This document shows positions 1-9,207 of a stretch of 64,000 nucleotides of DNA, one piece after another. This DNA comes from DATBVX01 sp963695985 (GTDB taxonomy: Bacteria > Pseudomonadota > Gammaproteobacteria > Steroidobacterales > Steroidobacteraceae). The translations under genes were made by a program, and so were the position numbers. The stretch is taken from positions 62,001-126,000 of the forward strand of contig CAVOIC010000006.1 in assembly GCA_963695985.1 (NCBI GenBank), written 5' to 3'. Numbering within the stretch: position 1 is the first letter of the stretch; each line of letters starts with the position of its first letter. The notes beneath the pieces are model-generated. The model was not told where the DNA came from and did not search any database. It saw only the letters and a list, made by a program, of their open reading frames with translations.

Positions 1-677
1 TCGATCGATTGCCTCGTGTCGAGCTTATCGAGGCCGTGCGCCTTCCAGGTCTCCTCGCGTGTTTCCACGATCACTGTCGAGAGATCGTCGCTGAACTGGT
101 AGGCGTGAATTTGGAACCAGCCGTGCGGGGTCTCCTCGAACGCAAACGTGAAAGCTGAAAATTTCTGCGTCGTGCCAAGCCAGATGAAGCGACACCGGCG
201 CACGTCGATATCCGGCTCGAACGCGGCTGCAGCGCGGCTGCGGATCTTGCTGTTAACGCCGTCAGCAGCGATGATCAGATCGGCATCGGCAAATGCGGTG
301 GCGCTTTCCACCTCGTGCTGAAAGGTCAGCGCGACGCCGAGTTGGGTGGCGCGTGCCTGCAACAGCGCCAGCAGGTGCTTGCGACCAATGCCGCAAAACC
401 CGTGTCCGCCGCTGCGCAGGACCTCGCCGCGGAAGTGAACGGCAATGTCGTCCCAGTGATAGAAGCTACCCACAATGGCGGCGTGCGACTCGGCGTCGGC
501 TGCTCGGAAGTTGTCCAGCGTCTGGTCGGAGAAGACCACGCCCCATCCGAAGGTGTCATCGGGACGATTGCGCTCGTAGACCTCGACCCGTGCTGACGGC
601 AGGGCCTTCTTGAGCAGAATGGACGAGTACAGCCCGGCGGGGCCGCCACCCAGACAGACGATTCGCTTTGCCGGCAC
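1..677 (-). CDS. FAD-dependent monooxygenase, salicylyl-CoA/anthraniloyl-CoA hydroxylase type (N-terminal part)
   Basis: The gene runs off the left edge; about 225 N-terminal residues are visible. A flavin-binding GGGPAGL motif lies at residues 10-16, followed by YERNRPDDTFGWGVVFSD, characteristic of the flavoprotein domain of salicylyl-CoA 5-hydroxylase and 2-aminobenzoyl-CoA monooxygenase/reductase. An AADGVNSKIRSR segment further on is the DG motif of group A flavin hydroxylases. Members hydroxylate aromatic CoA thioesters with NAD(P)H and O2. The start is GTG at 677, because an in-frame TGA lies 12 bases upstream and no ATG is available. It is the last gene of the minus-strand group, about 100 bases after aapM. 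The exact substrate cannot be decided, and whether the OYE-like C-terminal domain of the anthraniloyl-CoA enzymes is present lies outside the window. Confidence 0.75.
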   Translation of the reverse strand, partial: MPAKRIVCLGGGPAGLYSSILLKKALPSARVEVYERNRPDDTFGWGVVFSDQTLDNFRAADAESHAAIVGSFYHWDDIAVHFRGEVLRSGGHGFCGIGRKHLLALLQARATQLGVALTFQHEVESATAFADADLIIAADGVNSKIRSRAAAAFEPDIDVRRCRFIWLGTTQKFSAFTFAFEETPHGWFQIHAYQFSDDLSTVIVETREETWKAHGLDKLDTRQSI

Positions 678-779
678 GATATCAGGAGCTCACGCGTTGT
701 CGGGCGAATTTGTATCGGCATTTACTTTAGATGTCAACTATATTAGCAGGAACTGCCGACTCGCCGCGCTCGCAACCCG

Positions 780-1850
780 TCAGCGCGGTGATTCGAGCCT
801 TGCTGCAAAGCGTGACATGCTGAAGCAGCAGGTCCAGAACAGCAGTGCCGTGAACAGGTAGCCAGTTGCCATCGAACTCGCGCTCAGCCAGGCGGGGTCG
901 GTCGCGGCCGTCTGCACCATGCCGAGCAGATCGAAGAATCCGACCACCACCAGCAGCGTGGTCTCCTTGAACAAGCCGATGAACTGGCTCGCGATCTGCG
1001 GTGCCGCTATCGCCAGGGCTTGAGGCAGTATCACGGAGCCCAGGGTTGCTCGATAGCCGAGAGCTAGGGCCGCTGCAGCCTCACGCTGGCCAGTTGGAAT
1101 CGCCTGAAATGCGCCGCGCATGACCTCGGCGAGATACGCACTCATCAGCAGGACCAGCGCGATCAACGCGCGCAGCAGCTTGTCGACCTCGACCCCAGGC
1201 GGTGTGAACAACGGCAACATGATGATCACGACGAACAGCAACACGATGGCTGGCATCGCGCGCCAGAACTCGACCCACGCTCCGCAGAGCGCCCGCACCA
1301 GTGGAATCTGTGAAAGGCGCCCCAGCGCCAGAAGTATTCCGACGGGCAACGAGACAGCCAGCACGGAGGTAGAGACAACCAACGTCAGAAAGAAGCCGCC
1401 CCATTGACTGGTGGGCACCTTCACCAGCCCGAAGGCCCCGCCGGCGAACAGGAGTGTGGCGGTTGCGACGCATAGGGGGATACCAAACAAGCCGAGCCAG
1501 AGTCGTCCGCGGACGCGTCGGTTGAAAAGAAGCAGTGACAACAGCAGAAGGAGTGCGATACCCAAATTCGCTCGCCAGCGCTCGGCCGCCGGATACAGAC
1601 CGTAGAGAAACTGGTCCAAGCGATCCCAGACAAACGGCCAGCAAGCGCCCCGCGCCTGCGCGCAGGTGGCCGGGGAGGTCCCCAGCCAACTCGCGTCAAT
1701 CACCAGCCACTTGCCGAGCGCGAGCAGACCCGCGATCACGCCCGTGAGACAGATCAACGTAACTGCGGTGCTGCCGGCGCTCGAAAAGAGATTGCGTCGC
1801 ATCCACTGCCACGGGGTCACGGAGCGCGTGGTTGGAGGTTCACCTATCAT
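780..1850 (-). CDS. aapM: general L-amino acid ABC transporter permease AapM
   Basis: A 356-residue inner-membrane permease of the His/Glu/Gln/Arg polar amino-acid ABC family. Several hydrophobic segments are visible, with the extended N-terminal membrane region and large periplasmic insert typical of AapM rather than short HisM-type permeases. The ATPase-contacting EAA loop reads GQREAAAALALGYRATLGSV near residue 240. It should pair with AapQ as the membrane dimer. Its start overlaps the end of aapQ by 4 bases, so the two are translationally coupled. Family and role are secure; substrate specificity is inferred from the family, which takes a broad range of L-amino acids. Confidence 0.9.
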   Translation of the reverse strand: MIGEPPTTRSVTPWQWMRRNLFSSAGSTAVTLICLTGVIAGLLALGKWLVIDASWLGTSPATCAQARGACWPFVWDRLDQFLYGLYPAAERWRANLGIALLLLLSLLLFNRRVRGRLWLGLFGIPLCVATATLLFAGGAFGLVKVPTSQWGGFFLTLVVSTSVLAVSLPVGILLALGRLSQIPLVRALCGAWVEFWRAMPAIVLLFVVIIMLPLFTPPGVEVDKLLRALIALVLLMSAYLAEVMRGAFQAIPTGQREAAAALALGYRATLGSVILPQALAIAAPQIASQFIGLFKETTLLVVVGFFDLLGMVQTAATDPAWLSASSMATGYLFTALLFWTCCFSMSRFAARLESPR

Positions 1851-3004
1851 CGCTCGCCTCGACGCAACAGATGGCGGTTATAGACATTGAGCAGACCGGC
1901 CACCCCCAACGACACCAGGCCGTACGTTGCGAGCGTAATGGCCATGACTTCGACGGGCTGACCTACGAGGTTGTTTACTGTGCCGACGAAGACTGAGACC
2001 AGTTCCGGATAAGCGATGGCGGCAGCGAGAGACGTCGCACGAAAGATATTCGCGTACTGCGTCGCAAGCGGAGGCACCACGACGGTCATCGCCTGCGGCA
2101 ACAGCACGCGCCAGAATGCAGTGCTTTCCCGCAGGCCGAGAGCACGCCCCGCCTCCCGCTGGCCGACCGGAACCGACTTGAATCCGGAGCGAATGATCTC
2201 CGCGATGTAGCTGGCATTGTAAAGCGACAAACCCACCGCGAGCGCAATGAACTCCGGCATCAACGTGAAACCGCCTTCATATTCGAACCGCCCACGGTCC
2301 AAAGGCTCGATACGAATGTGAACCCCCGGCGATACTAGGACCACAGCCAACGGCAGCAAGAGCGCGGCTGCACTGCTCAGGAACCGGAGGCCAGTTCCAC
2401 GACTCGCCACGAGGCGTGAGAGCGCGATGCTCGCGCTCACGCCCGCCGCAGCACCCACACCAATCAACCACCACCCTGTGATCTCCCAGGTGGGCAGATA
2501 GAGACCGCGGTTGTTGAGCACGATGCCGAAAGGAAGTTCTAAGCTTCGTTCCAGGGAAGGCAATTGGCGCAAGGCGACGAAGTACCAGAAGAACACCTGC
2601 AGCAACGCCGGCACGTTGCGAAACACCTCCACGTACGCGGTTGCGATGCGCGATGCAAGCCAGTTGCGCGACGATCGACCGGCTCCCACGAGCAATCCGA
2701 GTAGCGAGGCCAAAATGACAACCACCACTGCAAGCAAGAGCGAATTGAGCAGCGCCACCAGGAACGCGCGTGCAATCGTCGAGGTCTCGGTGTAGTGGAT
2801 CAGGGTCTGGGCGATGGCGAAGCCGGCCTCCTTGTGCAGAAAGTCAAATCCGGACTCGACGCCCAAGCGGGCGAGATTCGCGCGAGTGGTTCTATAGATG
2901 AGATAGAGACCGGCAGCGACCAGGAGCGCCAGACACACTTGCACCAACCAGATCACGGTGCGCGTGGCGGCCCGACTGTGCTTCGAACGTTGTTGCAGGT
3001 ACAT
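1847..3004 (-). CDS. aapQ: general L-amino acid ABC transporter permease AapQ
   Basis: A 385-residue inner-membrane permease, partner of AapM. The N-terminal transmembrane segment, a long periplasmic insert after the first membrane block and an EAA loop reading GQREAGRALGLRESTAFWRV match the AapQ/BztB subgroup in length and layout. Its start codon overlaps the end of aapJ by one base and its end overlaps aapM by 4 bases, giving the order aapJ-aapQ-aapM. With AapJ as periplasmic receptor and AapP as ATPase it forms a complete importer. Confidence 0.9.
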   Translation of the reverse strand: MYLQQRSKHSRAATRTVIWLVQVCLALLVAAGLYLIYRTTRANLARLGVESGFDFLHKEAGFAIAQTLIHYTETSTIARAFLVALLNSLLLAVVVVILASLLGLLVGAGRSSRNWLASRIATAYVEVFRNVPALLQVFFWYFVALRQLPSLERSLELPFGIVLNNRGLYLPTWEITGWWLIGVGAAAGVSASIALSRLVASRGTGLRFLSSAAALLLPLAVVLVSPGVHIRIEPLDRGRFEYEGGFTLMPEFIALAVGLSLYNASYIAEIIRSGFKSVPVGQREAGRALGLRESTAFWRVLLPQAMTVVVPPLATQYANIFRATSLAAAIAYPELVSVFVGTVNNLVGQPVEVMAITLATYGLVSLGVAGLLNVYNRHLLRRGER

Positions 3005-4044
3005 CAGCGAAAAGGCAGCGGCATGAAGAGGCCGCCGTCACGCCACAATCGATTAACCCCTCGATCGAGGCCAAGGGGCGTGAAATTGCGGCGCCAGCAG
3101 TCTTCGTAATTGCCGACCTGCTTGATGATCTGGTAGGCCCAGTCGTTCGAGAGCCCTAGTTGCTCGCCGAACTTACCGATAGTGCCGAGCAGTCGTTGGG
3201 CCTCCGCACTGTTGTTATGCGCTCGCTGCTCGTCGACATTGGCCTGCGAAATGCCGAGATCCTCCGCGACCAGTTGCGCATTGAAGGACCAGCTCACGAT
3301 GTCACGCCAGCGTGGGTCGCCTTGCCGCACCACCGCGCCGAAAGGCTCCCGCGAAATCAGCTCATCGAGGATGACGTGGTCTTCGGGATGCCTGAGCACC
3401 CGCATCCAGCCCACGAGCGAGGTGCGCTCGTTGGTGAATGCGTCACAACGGTCGGCTTGGTAGGCGTCGAGCCCCCGCTCCGGATTTGCGAAGGTCACGA
3501 TTCGGTAGCGCATTCCGTGCAGGCGAAAATAGTCCGAGATGTTCTGCTCCAGCGTCGTTCCCTGCGCCACGCAGATCGTGGCGCCGTCAAGCTCCTTGAC
3601 CGAGTGTATGCCGCTCGATTTGCGTACCAGAAACCCCTGCCCGGCGTACAGATAGACTCCGGTAAAATCGAGCCCCATCGAGACATCGCGCAGAAATGTC
3701 CAGGTGGCGCCATCAGGGAAGACGTCGACGCCGCCCGACTGCAAGAGCGTAAAGGCGGTCTGCGGCGTGATCGGGATGTATTCGACCTTGACACTGCCCA
3801 GTACTGCCACGGAAATCGTGCGGCAATGATCGATGTCGAAGCCGGAGCGATTGCCATCCCGATCAATTACGCTGAAGCCGGGACTGCCCTCCACGATCGC
3901 GCAGCGCAGAACGCCGCGTTCGCGCACCGTCTGCAGCGTGTCGGCCGCGGCCTGATCGATCGCCACCAGCGCCAGCGCAGCTGCAGCAACCAGGTCGCGA
4001 TTGCGCACAAGGGTACCGATAAGCCGTTTCAGGCACGCAACCAT
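3004..4044 (-). CDS. aapJ: amino acid ABC transporter substrate-binding protein AapJ
   Basis: Periplasmic solute-binding protein of family 3, 346 residues with the start at 4044. An upstream in-frame start at 4122 exists, but 4044 is preferred: it lies one base beyond the TGA of the preceding gene, and the protein then begins with a signal-peptide-like stretch of positive residues and an alanine-rich core ending near QAAA. The mature part shows VRERGVLRCAIVEGSPGFS, GFDIDHCRTISVAVLG and a second-lobe NERTSLVGWMRVL segment typical of AapJ. It captures L-amino acids in the periplasm and delivers them to AapQM. Confidence 0.88.
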   Translation of the reverse strand: MVACLKRLIGTLVRNRDLVAAAALALVAIDQAAADTLQTVRERGVLRCAIVEGSPGFSVIDRDGNRSGFDIDHCRTISVAVLGSVKVEYIPITPQTAFTLLQSGGVDVFPDGATWTFLRDVSMGLDFTGVYLYAGQGFLVRKSSGIHSVKELDGATICVAQGTTLEQNISDYFRLHGMRYRIVTFANPERGLDAYQADRCDAFTNERTSLVGWMRVLRHPEDHVILDELISREPFGAVVRQGDPRWRDIVSWSFNAQLVAEDLGISQANVDEQRAHNNSAEAQRLLGTIGKFGEQLGLSNDWAYQIIKQVGNYEDCWRRNFTPLGLDRGVNRLWRDGGLFMPLPFR

Positions 4045-4045
4045 G

Positions 4046-5080
4046 TCAGTGAGACTCCGACGCAGTCGTACCAGGTAACACATCGCCGTCGTAGCGCATG
4101 CCGATTTGAGCGCGCACCGCATCCATGGTGTCCATGACGCGGATGGTCTCGCCGAGGGGCATGATCGCGTTCTCCGTGCACCCTGCGCGAAGCGCGGCCA
4201 CGAATTCTCGCAGCTGATAGCCGTAGCCCCTGCCCTCGCATGGCTGCTCGAGGATCTGCTCGGACTGCCCGGCGAGGCGCAACACTATTCGGGTGGGCCG
4301 GTAAACGGGCGCCGGAAGGTGCAGACTCCCTCCCGGCCCTATCCACTCGGCGTCGGGCGCGCGCTTTGCGCGCAGCGACACGTACAGAAGCGCGCGCGCG
4401 CCCGAATCGTATTCAATCAGCATCAGGTCGTGATCATCCACGCCATGCGCGCCAACTTCTCCCGAGGCAGTGACACGCCGCACGGCTCCCAGGGTCATGG
4501 AAGCAATCGAGAGCAGGTAGACCCCCGCGTCGAGCAGCACACCGCCACCGCGGCCGCGATCATGCAGATGGTGGGCGGGGTTGTACTGCGGCATGAACGC
4601 ACCGCCGCCAACAAGAATCTGCGGCACGCCGATTGCTCCGCCGCGGAGCAGCTCGTGCGTCTTCTCCATCGCCGGAAGGAACCGGGTCCACATGGCTTCC
4701 ATTACCAGCACCCTCTCTCGACGTGCGTGCGCTGCGACTGCACGTGCCTGCTGGCCATTCAGGGTAAAGGGCTTTTCGCACAGCACTGCTTTGCCTGCGG
4801 CAATCAGGCACTCGATCTGAGCCGCGTGCAGGGCAGGTGGCGTGGCCAGATACACGGCTTCGACGGCGTCATCGGCGGCCAATGCTTCGACGCTCACATA
4901 GGTTCGCGCCACCGTGTGACGAGCGGCGAACTCCGCCGCGCGCGCGGCGGAGCGCGATACGACTGCGGCAAGGTGCACGTTCTCCGACGCCAACGCTCTG
5001 ATCTCCGCCGCCATGACTTCGGCCATGCGGCCGGTGCCGCAGATTGCAAAGCGAATCTCTGTGCCGGAATCTCGCTTCAC
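4046..5080 (-). CDS. Gfo/Idh/MocA family oxidoreductase
   Basis: A 344-residue NAD(P)-dependent oxidoreductase. The N-terminal Rossmann motif reads ICGTGRMAEVMAAEI and the family EKP signature is present in VLCEKPFTLNGQQARA at about residue 100. The C-terminal half is the alpha/beta domain of the GFO_IDH_MocA fold. Such enzymes oxidise sugars, inositols, trans-dihydrodiols or related polyols. It overlaps the upstream SDR gene by 4 bases and ends one base before aapJ, so it is co-translated with a transport operon. Substrate unknown; the company of two SDR enzymes suggests a stepwise alcohol/ketone conversion of an imported compound. Confidence 0.82.
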   Translation of the reverse strand: MKRDSGTEIRFAICGTGRMAEVMAAEIRALASENVHLAAVVSRSAARAAEFAARHTVARTYVSVEALAADDAVEAVYLATPPALHAAQIECLIAAGKAVLCEKPFTLNGQQARAVAAHARRERVLVMEAMWTRFLPAMEKTHELLRGGAIGVPQILVGGGAFMPQYNPAHHLHDRGRGGGVLLDAGVYLLSIASMTLGAVRRVTASGEVGAHGVDDHDLMLIEYDSGARALLYVSLRAKRAPDAEWIGPGGSLHLPAPVYRPTRIVLRLAGQSEQILEQPCEGRGYGYQLREFVAALRAGCTENAIMPLGETIRVMDTMDAVRAQIGMRYDGDVLPGTTASESH

Positions 5081-5868
5081 GCCGTCACGCGCGAGCGCGC
5101 GCCCATGATTGAAACGCCGCCGTCGACCAGCAGCGTCTGGCCGGTGATGAACGCAGCCTCTGGACCCGCGAGAAATGCGACCGAAGCCGCGATATCCTCC
5201 GGCTCCGCGGCACGCCCCAGCAGGCCGTAGCCTCGCAAGCTTGCCCGCAGCTGATCGCCGTCCATGCCCTGAGCGGCCGCGCGTTTCAGATGAAAGTCGG
5301 TGATGGTAGCTCCGGGGCAGATTGCATTGGCTCGCACGTTGTCACGGCCGTGCTCGACTGCGATATGGCGCGCAAGGGCGATTACCCCGGCCTTGCTCGC
5401 GTCGTACGCTGCCATCGCGGGAAAACCCAGCAGCGCATTGATTGACGAGATGAGGACTATCGCCCCGGAACGGCACGCTGTCATCGATGGCAGAACCGCG
5501 ATGCAAGCCTGCGCTACGCCCTTCAGGTTGATGTCGATGACCGTCTGAAAATCGGACATCTCCGTGTCGATGAGACGGCCGGATGTCTGTACACCGGCAC
5601 AGGCGACGAGAACGTCAATTCTGCCCCAGGACAAGGCCTCCGCGACGGTCCGTTCATGATGTGCCGGGTCGCGCACATCTCCGGGCACGAACTTCACCCG
5701 CCCGTGATAGTCACCCAGGGCCTCCAGCGTCTGCCGTCCTTCGGTGACCGCAACGTCGGTAAAGACAACGCGGACTCCATCACGCAGAAACCGCATCACG
5801 CAAGCCCGCCCGATGCCACTCGCGCCACCCGTCACGATCGCAACGCGCTGCTCGGCCCGTTCGCTCAC
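5077..5868 (-). CDS. SDR family NAD(P)-dependent oxidoreductase
   Basis: Classical short-chain dehydrogenase of 263 residues. The cofactor motif TGGASGIG lies near the N-terminus, the catalytic Ser is in ISSINALLGFPAMA and the YDASK motif supplies Tyr and Lys. The end, FITGQTLLVDGGVSIMG, is the usual SDR C-terminus. It overlaps aapP by 4 bases (ATGA) and the Gfo/Idh gene by 4 bases, so it is locked into this operon. Substrate not predictable from sequence. Confidence 0.85.
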   Translation of the reverse strand: MSERAEQRVAIVTGGASGIGRACVMRFLRDGVRVVFTDVAVTEGRQTLEALGDYHGRVKFVPGDVRDPAHHERTVAEALSWGRIDVLVACAGVQTSGRLIDTEMSDFQTVIDINLKGVAQACIAVLPSMTACRSGAIVLISSINALLGFPAMAAYDASKAGVIALARHIAVEHGRDNVRANAICPGATITDFHLKRAAAQGMDGDQLRASLRGYGLLGRAAEPEDIAASVAFLAGPEAAFITGQTLLVDGGVSIMGARSRVTA

Positions 5869-6623
5869 TGGCGCGAACCGTCGTGTGCGGTTACGCGACG
5901 GAGGAATGTGCGGATCCGTTCATCCGGTGAAGCATCGAAGAATTCCGCCGGGCTGCAATCCACGACGATACGACCGCGGTCCATAAAGACGATGCGGTTG
6001 GCGACCTGACGGGCGAAGGCCATCTCGTGCGTAACGCACACGATGGTCATCCCGCCGTGCGCAAGGTCGACCATCGTGTCAAGCACTTCGCCGACCATTT
6101 CCGGATCGAGGGCCGAGGTCGGTTCATCGAACAGCATCACCCGCGGTTGCATGCACAGCGCGCGTGCAATCGCCACACGCTGCTGCTGCCCTCCCGAAAG
6201 CTGTGCCGGATATTTCGCTGCCTGGTCGGTAATACGCACACGCTGCAGGTACTCTCGCGCCAGAGCTTCGGCTTCGCTGCGCGACATCCGACGGACCTTC
6301 ATCGGCGCCAGCGTGAGATTCTCGAGCACCGTCATGTGCGGAAACAGATTGAACTGCTGGAAAACCATGCCGACCTCGCGCCGCACGCGCAGCGTGTGCC
6401 GCGCGTCACTGAGCGAGTGCTCGCCCACGACGATCTCTCCCTCATCGAAGCGCTCGAGCGCATTGATACAGCGGATCATCGTCGACTTGCCCGAGCCCGA
6501 CGGCCCGCAGATTACCAAAACTTCCCCTTGCTGAACCTCCAGACTGACCTGCGCCAGGGCCTGGAAGTCGCCGTACCACTTGCTCACATTCCGCATGCGC
6601 ATGATTGGCGCAGCGTTACTCAT
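5865..6623 (-). CDS. aapP: amino acid ABC transporter ATP-binding protein AapP
   Basis: ABC ATPase of the polar amino-acid class, 252 residues from the start at 6623. Walker A GPSGSGKST is at residues 40-48, the signature is LSGGQQQR and Walker B reads VMLFDEPTSALD with the D-loop following. The Q-loop is MVFQQFNLFPHMTVLEN. A longer in-frame reading to 6968 is rejected because it would run deep into the upstream SDR gene and lacks conservation; start 6623 overlaps that gene by only 8 bases. It powers AapJQM although two enzyme genes separate it from them, an unusual operon order. Confidence 0.88.
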   Translation of the reverse strand: MSNAAPIMRMRNVSKWYGDFQALAQVSLEVQQGEVLVICGPSGSGKSTMIRCINALERFDEGEIVVGEHSLSDARHTLRVRREVGMVFQQFNLFPHMTVLENLTLAPMKVRRMSRSEAEALAREYLQRVRITDQAAKYPAQLSGGQQQRVAIARALCMQPRVMLFDEPTSALDPEMVGEVLDTMVDLAHGGMTIVCVTHEMAFARQVANRIVFMDRGRIVVDCSPAEFFDASPDERIRTFLRRVTAHDGSRQ

Positions 6624-7455
6624 ACGCCGACACCTCGCGGATGAATCGCTCGCGTGCATCGGCGTCGAGTAACGCCAGCCGCGCGCAGATCGCTTCGGCC
6701 TGCGGACCCGCTGGCACACGCAGCGCCGGCGCCCCGGCCAGCACAGTGCGGAAAATGACATCGGCGACCACTCCAGGGTCATCGCCGTGGGGCACTCTAT
6801 TCTTCCGCAAGCGTTCAAGAGCCGCCCGATAGGGCGAGTCGGCGCGTGCCGCTGGCACTTTGTCACGCAGCAACTCCGTCGCAATCGCGCCGGGCTCGAT
6901 AGCCGCGACGCCGATACTGAACGGGGCCAGCTCCGCTCGCAGGCTCTCGGTAGCGCCTTCCAAAGCAAACTTGGAAGCCGTGTACGCCGTATCGAGGGGC
7001 AATCCGACGAGCCCGGACAACGACGAGACCATGACGACCACGGAGCCGGGCGTCGATCGCATAAGGGGCAAGGCTGCTGCCGTCAGTAGCAGCGGAGCGA
7101 AGAAATTGACCTCCATGACCTCGCGCAGCAGCGGTTCTGGAAACTCTTCCACCGGGCCGTCGGAGTGAACGCCCGCATTATTGATGAGTGCATCGAGTCG
7201 TTGCTCGCGTTGCGCGATCCGGTCGATACATTCACGGCGCTGTGCCGCTTGGGTGACATCAAGCTGAACCCACTGCACCCGCGGTGAGATCCAGGGTGCC
7301 GCCGCGGTATCGGCTCGCAGACCGGCGTATACGGTCCATCCAGCCTCCGCAAAAGCACGAGCCGTGGCCCGCCCGATGCCGGTCCGCGCGCCCGTCACCA
7401 GCACAACGCGATCCACTCTAGCGGGTCCCGCGGGGTCTTCTCCGGCACCCGCCAT
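6616..7455 (-). CDS. SDR family oxidoreductase
   Basis: Short-chain dehydrogenase of 279 residues. Motifs: TGARTGIG (residues 21-28), NNAGVH, the catalytic Ser in VVMVSSLSGLVGLPLD and YTASK. The layout is that of classical SDRs close to the 17-beta-hydroxysteroid dehydrogenase/retinol dehydrogenase-like group. It is the promoter-proximal gene of the minus-strand operon that includes aapP, the second SDR, the Gfo/Idh enzyme and aapJQM. It starts about 105 bases from the divergent ThDP gene at 7561, so this gap should hold divergent promoters. Substrate unknown. Confidence 0.82.
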   Translation of the reverse strand: MAGAGEDPAGPARVDRVVLVTGARTGIGRATARAFAEAGWTVYAGLRADTAAAPWISPRVQWVQLDVTQAAQRRECIDRIAQREQRLDALINNAGVHSDGPVEEFPEPLLREVMEVNFFAPLLLTAAALPLMRSTPGSVVVMVSSLSGLVGLPLDTAYTASKFALEGATESLRAELAPFSIGVAAIEPGAIATELLRDKVPAARADSPYRAALERLRKNRVPHGDDPGVVADVIFRTVLAGAPALRVPAGPQAEAICARLALLDADARERFIREVSAYE

Positions 7456-7560
7456 GGAGAATTTTGTTTATCGCGCACATAAGAAACTCTCATTTGCTGC
7501 GCTGCTGAGCACACTCGATACTCTCTTCTACTTTTCAGGTCAGGACAAGCGCCTCCAGAC

Positions 7561-9207
7561 ATGGCGATCGAAACGGGCGCAGCCGCTTTATTGCGTTCGC
7601 TGCTTGATCATGGTGTTGACACCGTGTTCGGTTTGCCCGGCGGTCAGCTCTATTCATTTTTTGACGCGCTTTACGAGCACTCGGGTCGCGTCCGATTCGT
7701 GGGCCCGCGACATGAACAGGCATGCGCCTACATGGCGTTCGGTTATGCGCGCTCGACGGGACGCCCCGGCGTATATGCGGTAGTGCCGGGACCAGGCGTA
7801 CTCAATACAGCGGCGGCGCTCTCCACTGCCTACGCCTGCAACACGCCGGTGATGTGCATTACGGGTCAAATACCTTCGACGTCCATCGGCCTGGGAATCG
7901 GAGAGCTCCACGAGCTGCCGGATCAGCTCGCGACGCTGCGCACACTCACGAAGTGGGCCGCACGCATCGAGCGGCCCGAGGATGCGCCGCGAGTCGTCAG
8001 CGAAGCCTTCACCGCAATGCTGTCTGATCGCCCACGTCCGGTAGCGATCGAAATGGCACCGGACATCATGGAACGCAGGGCGGATGTCCAGGCGGTAGAA
8101 CGTGGCCGGGTCAGCGTGCCGGAAGCGGACCCCGCGGCCATCGCGGAGGCGGCGCGCGTGATCGCGGAAGCACGCTGTCCGCTTATTCATGTTGGCGGCG
8201 GCGCCGCGCATGCCGCGCGCGAAGTGCTGGAGCTCGCTGAGCTCATCGGGGCGCCCGTGTCGTGTTTTCGGGCCGGCCGCGGAGTGTTGTCCACCGAGCA
8301 TCCGCTGTCGTTGAGTCTACCCGCCGCACACCGCCTCTGGCCCAAGGTCGATGTCGTGATCGGCATCGGTTCGCGGATGGTGGAGCCTCTGCGCAACTGG
8401 GGTTGCGACGAGCACCTCAAGATCGTTCGGATCGATGTCGATGCCAGTGAAATGACGCGCCTTGCCGTACCGACCGTTGGCATTCACGGTGACTCGGTAA
8501 CCGTACTGCGCGCTCTCAACAAGCGCATCAGCGCGCGTCTGAAGCGTCGGACCGCGCCGCACCCGGAGGTGGAGCGCATGCGTGCGCTGCTTGCTCGGGA
8601 GATCGAGCGCGTGCAGCCGCAAGTGGAATTTCTCCGGGCGATTCGCGATGTGCTGCCGCGTGACGGTATCTTCTGCGACGAAATCACCCAATGCGGATTC
8701 GCGTCATGGTACGCGTGGCCGACCTATGCTCCTCGTCACCACATCAATTGCGGTTATCAGGGCACGCTCGGCTTTGGCTACGCGACCGCACTTGGAGTCA
8801 AGGTTGCCAATCCGTCGCAGCCCGTGGTCTCGATTGTCGGCGATGGCGGATTCATGTTCGCGGTTCAGGAGCTCGCCACGGCCGTGGCCTATGGAATCGA
8901 CGTCAAGACGATCCTCTTCAACAGTAACTCGTTTGCCAATGTGAAGCGCGCGCAACATGAGTCCTATGCCGATCGCTTCATCGGTTCGGATCTGCGCAAT
9001 CCGGATTTCGTGCGCTTGGCCGAGGCCTTTGGCATGGCGGGCTATCGCGCTCAGTCTCCAGCCGAACTGCGCAAGACGCTCGAACGCGCATTCGGCGAGT
9101 CCGGGCCCGCCCTGATCGAAGTTCCGGTCAGAGAAATGGTGTCGCCGTGGGACTTCATCCTACTGCCGCGCAATCGTGGCGACTGTCGCCTGCAGCGTAC
9201 GGCATGA
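7561..9207 (+). CDS. thiamine pyrophosphate enzyme, acetolactate synthase-like (copy A)
   Basis: A 548-residue ThDP-dependent enzyme of the acetolactate synthase/decarboxylase superfamily. The N-terminal PYR domain holds FGLPGGQLYSFFDAL and the cofactor-activating Glu in RHEQACAYMAFGYAR. The C-terminal PP domain shows the GDGG...N ThDP/Mg motif (GDGGFMFAVQ ... NSNSFANVK). It is clearly paralogous to the enzymes at 29693-31324 and the relic at 58846-59237. It overlaps the aminotransferase start (ATGA) and is followed by an aldehyde dehydrogenase, so decarboxylation of a 2-oxo acid to an aldehyde is a reasonable inference; acetolactate synthesis is unlikely in this setting. No dedicated small regulatory subunit is nearby. 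Confidence 0.85.
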   Translation: MAIETGAAALLRSLLDHGVDTVFGLPGGQLYSFFDALYEHSGRVRFVGPRHEQACAYMAFGYARSTGRPGVYAVVPGPGVLNTAAALSTAYACNTPVMCITGQIPSTSIGLGIGELHELPDQLATLRTLTKWAARIERPEDAPRVVSEAFTAMLSDRPRPVAIEMAPDIMERRADVQAVERGRVSVPEADPAAIAEAARVIAEARCPLIHVGGGAAHAAREVLELAELIGAPVSCFRAGRGVLSTEHPLSLSLPAAHRLWPKVDVVIGIGSRMVEPLRNWGCDEHLKIVRIDVDASEMTRLAVPTVGIHGDSVTVLRALNKRISARLKRRTAPHPEVERMRALLAREIERVQPQVEFLRAIRDVLPRDGIFCDEITQCGFASWYAWPTYAPRHHINCGYQGTLGFGYATALGVKVANPSQPVVSIVGDGGFMFAVQELATAVAYGIDVKTILFNSNSFANVKRAQHESYADRFIGSDLRNPDFVRLAEAFGMAGYRAQSPAELRKTLERAFGESGPALIEVPVREMVSPWDFILLPRNRGDCRLQRTA

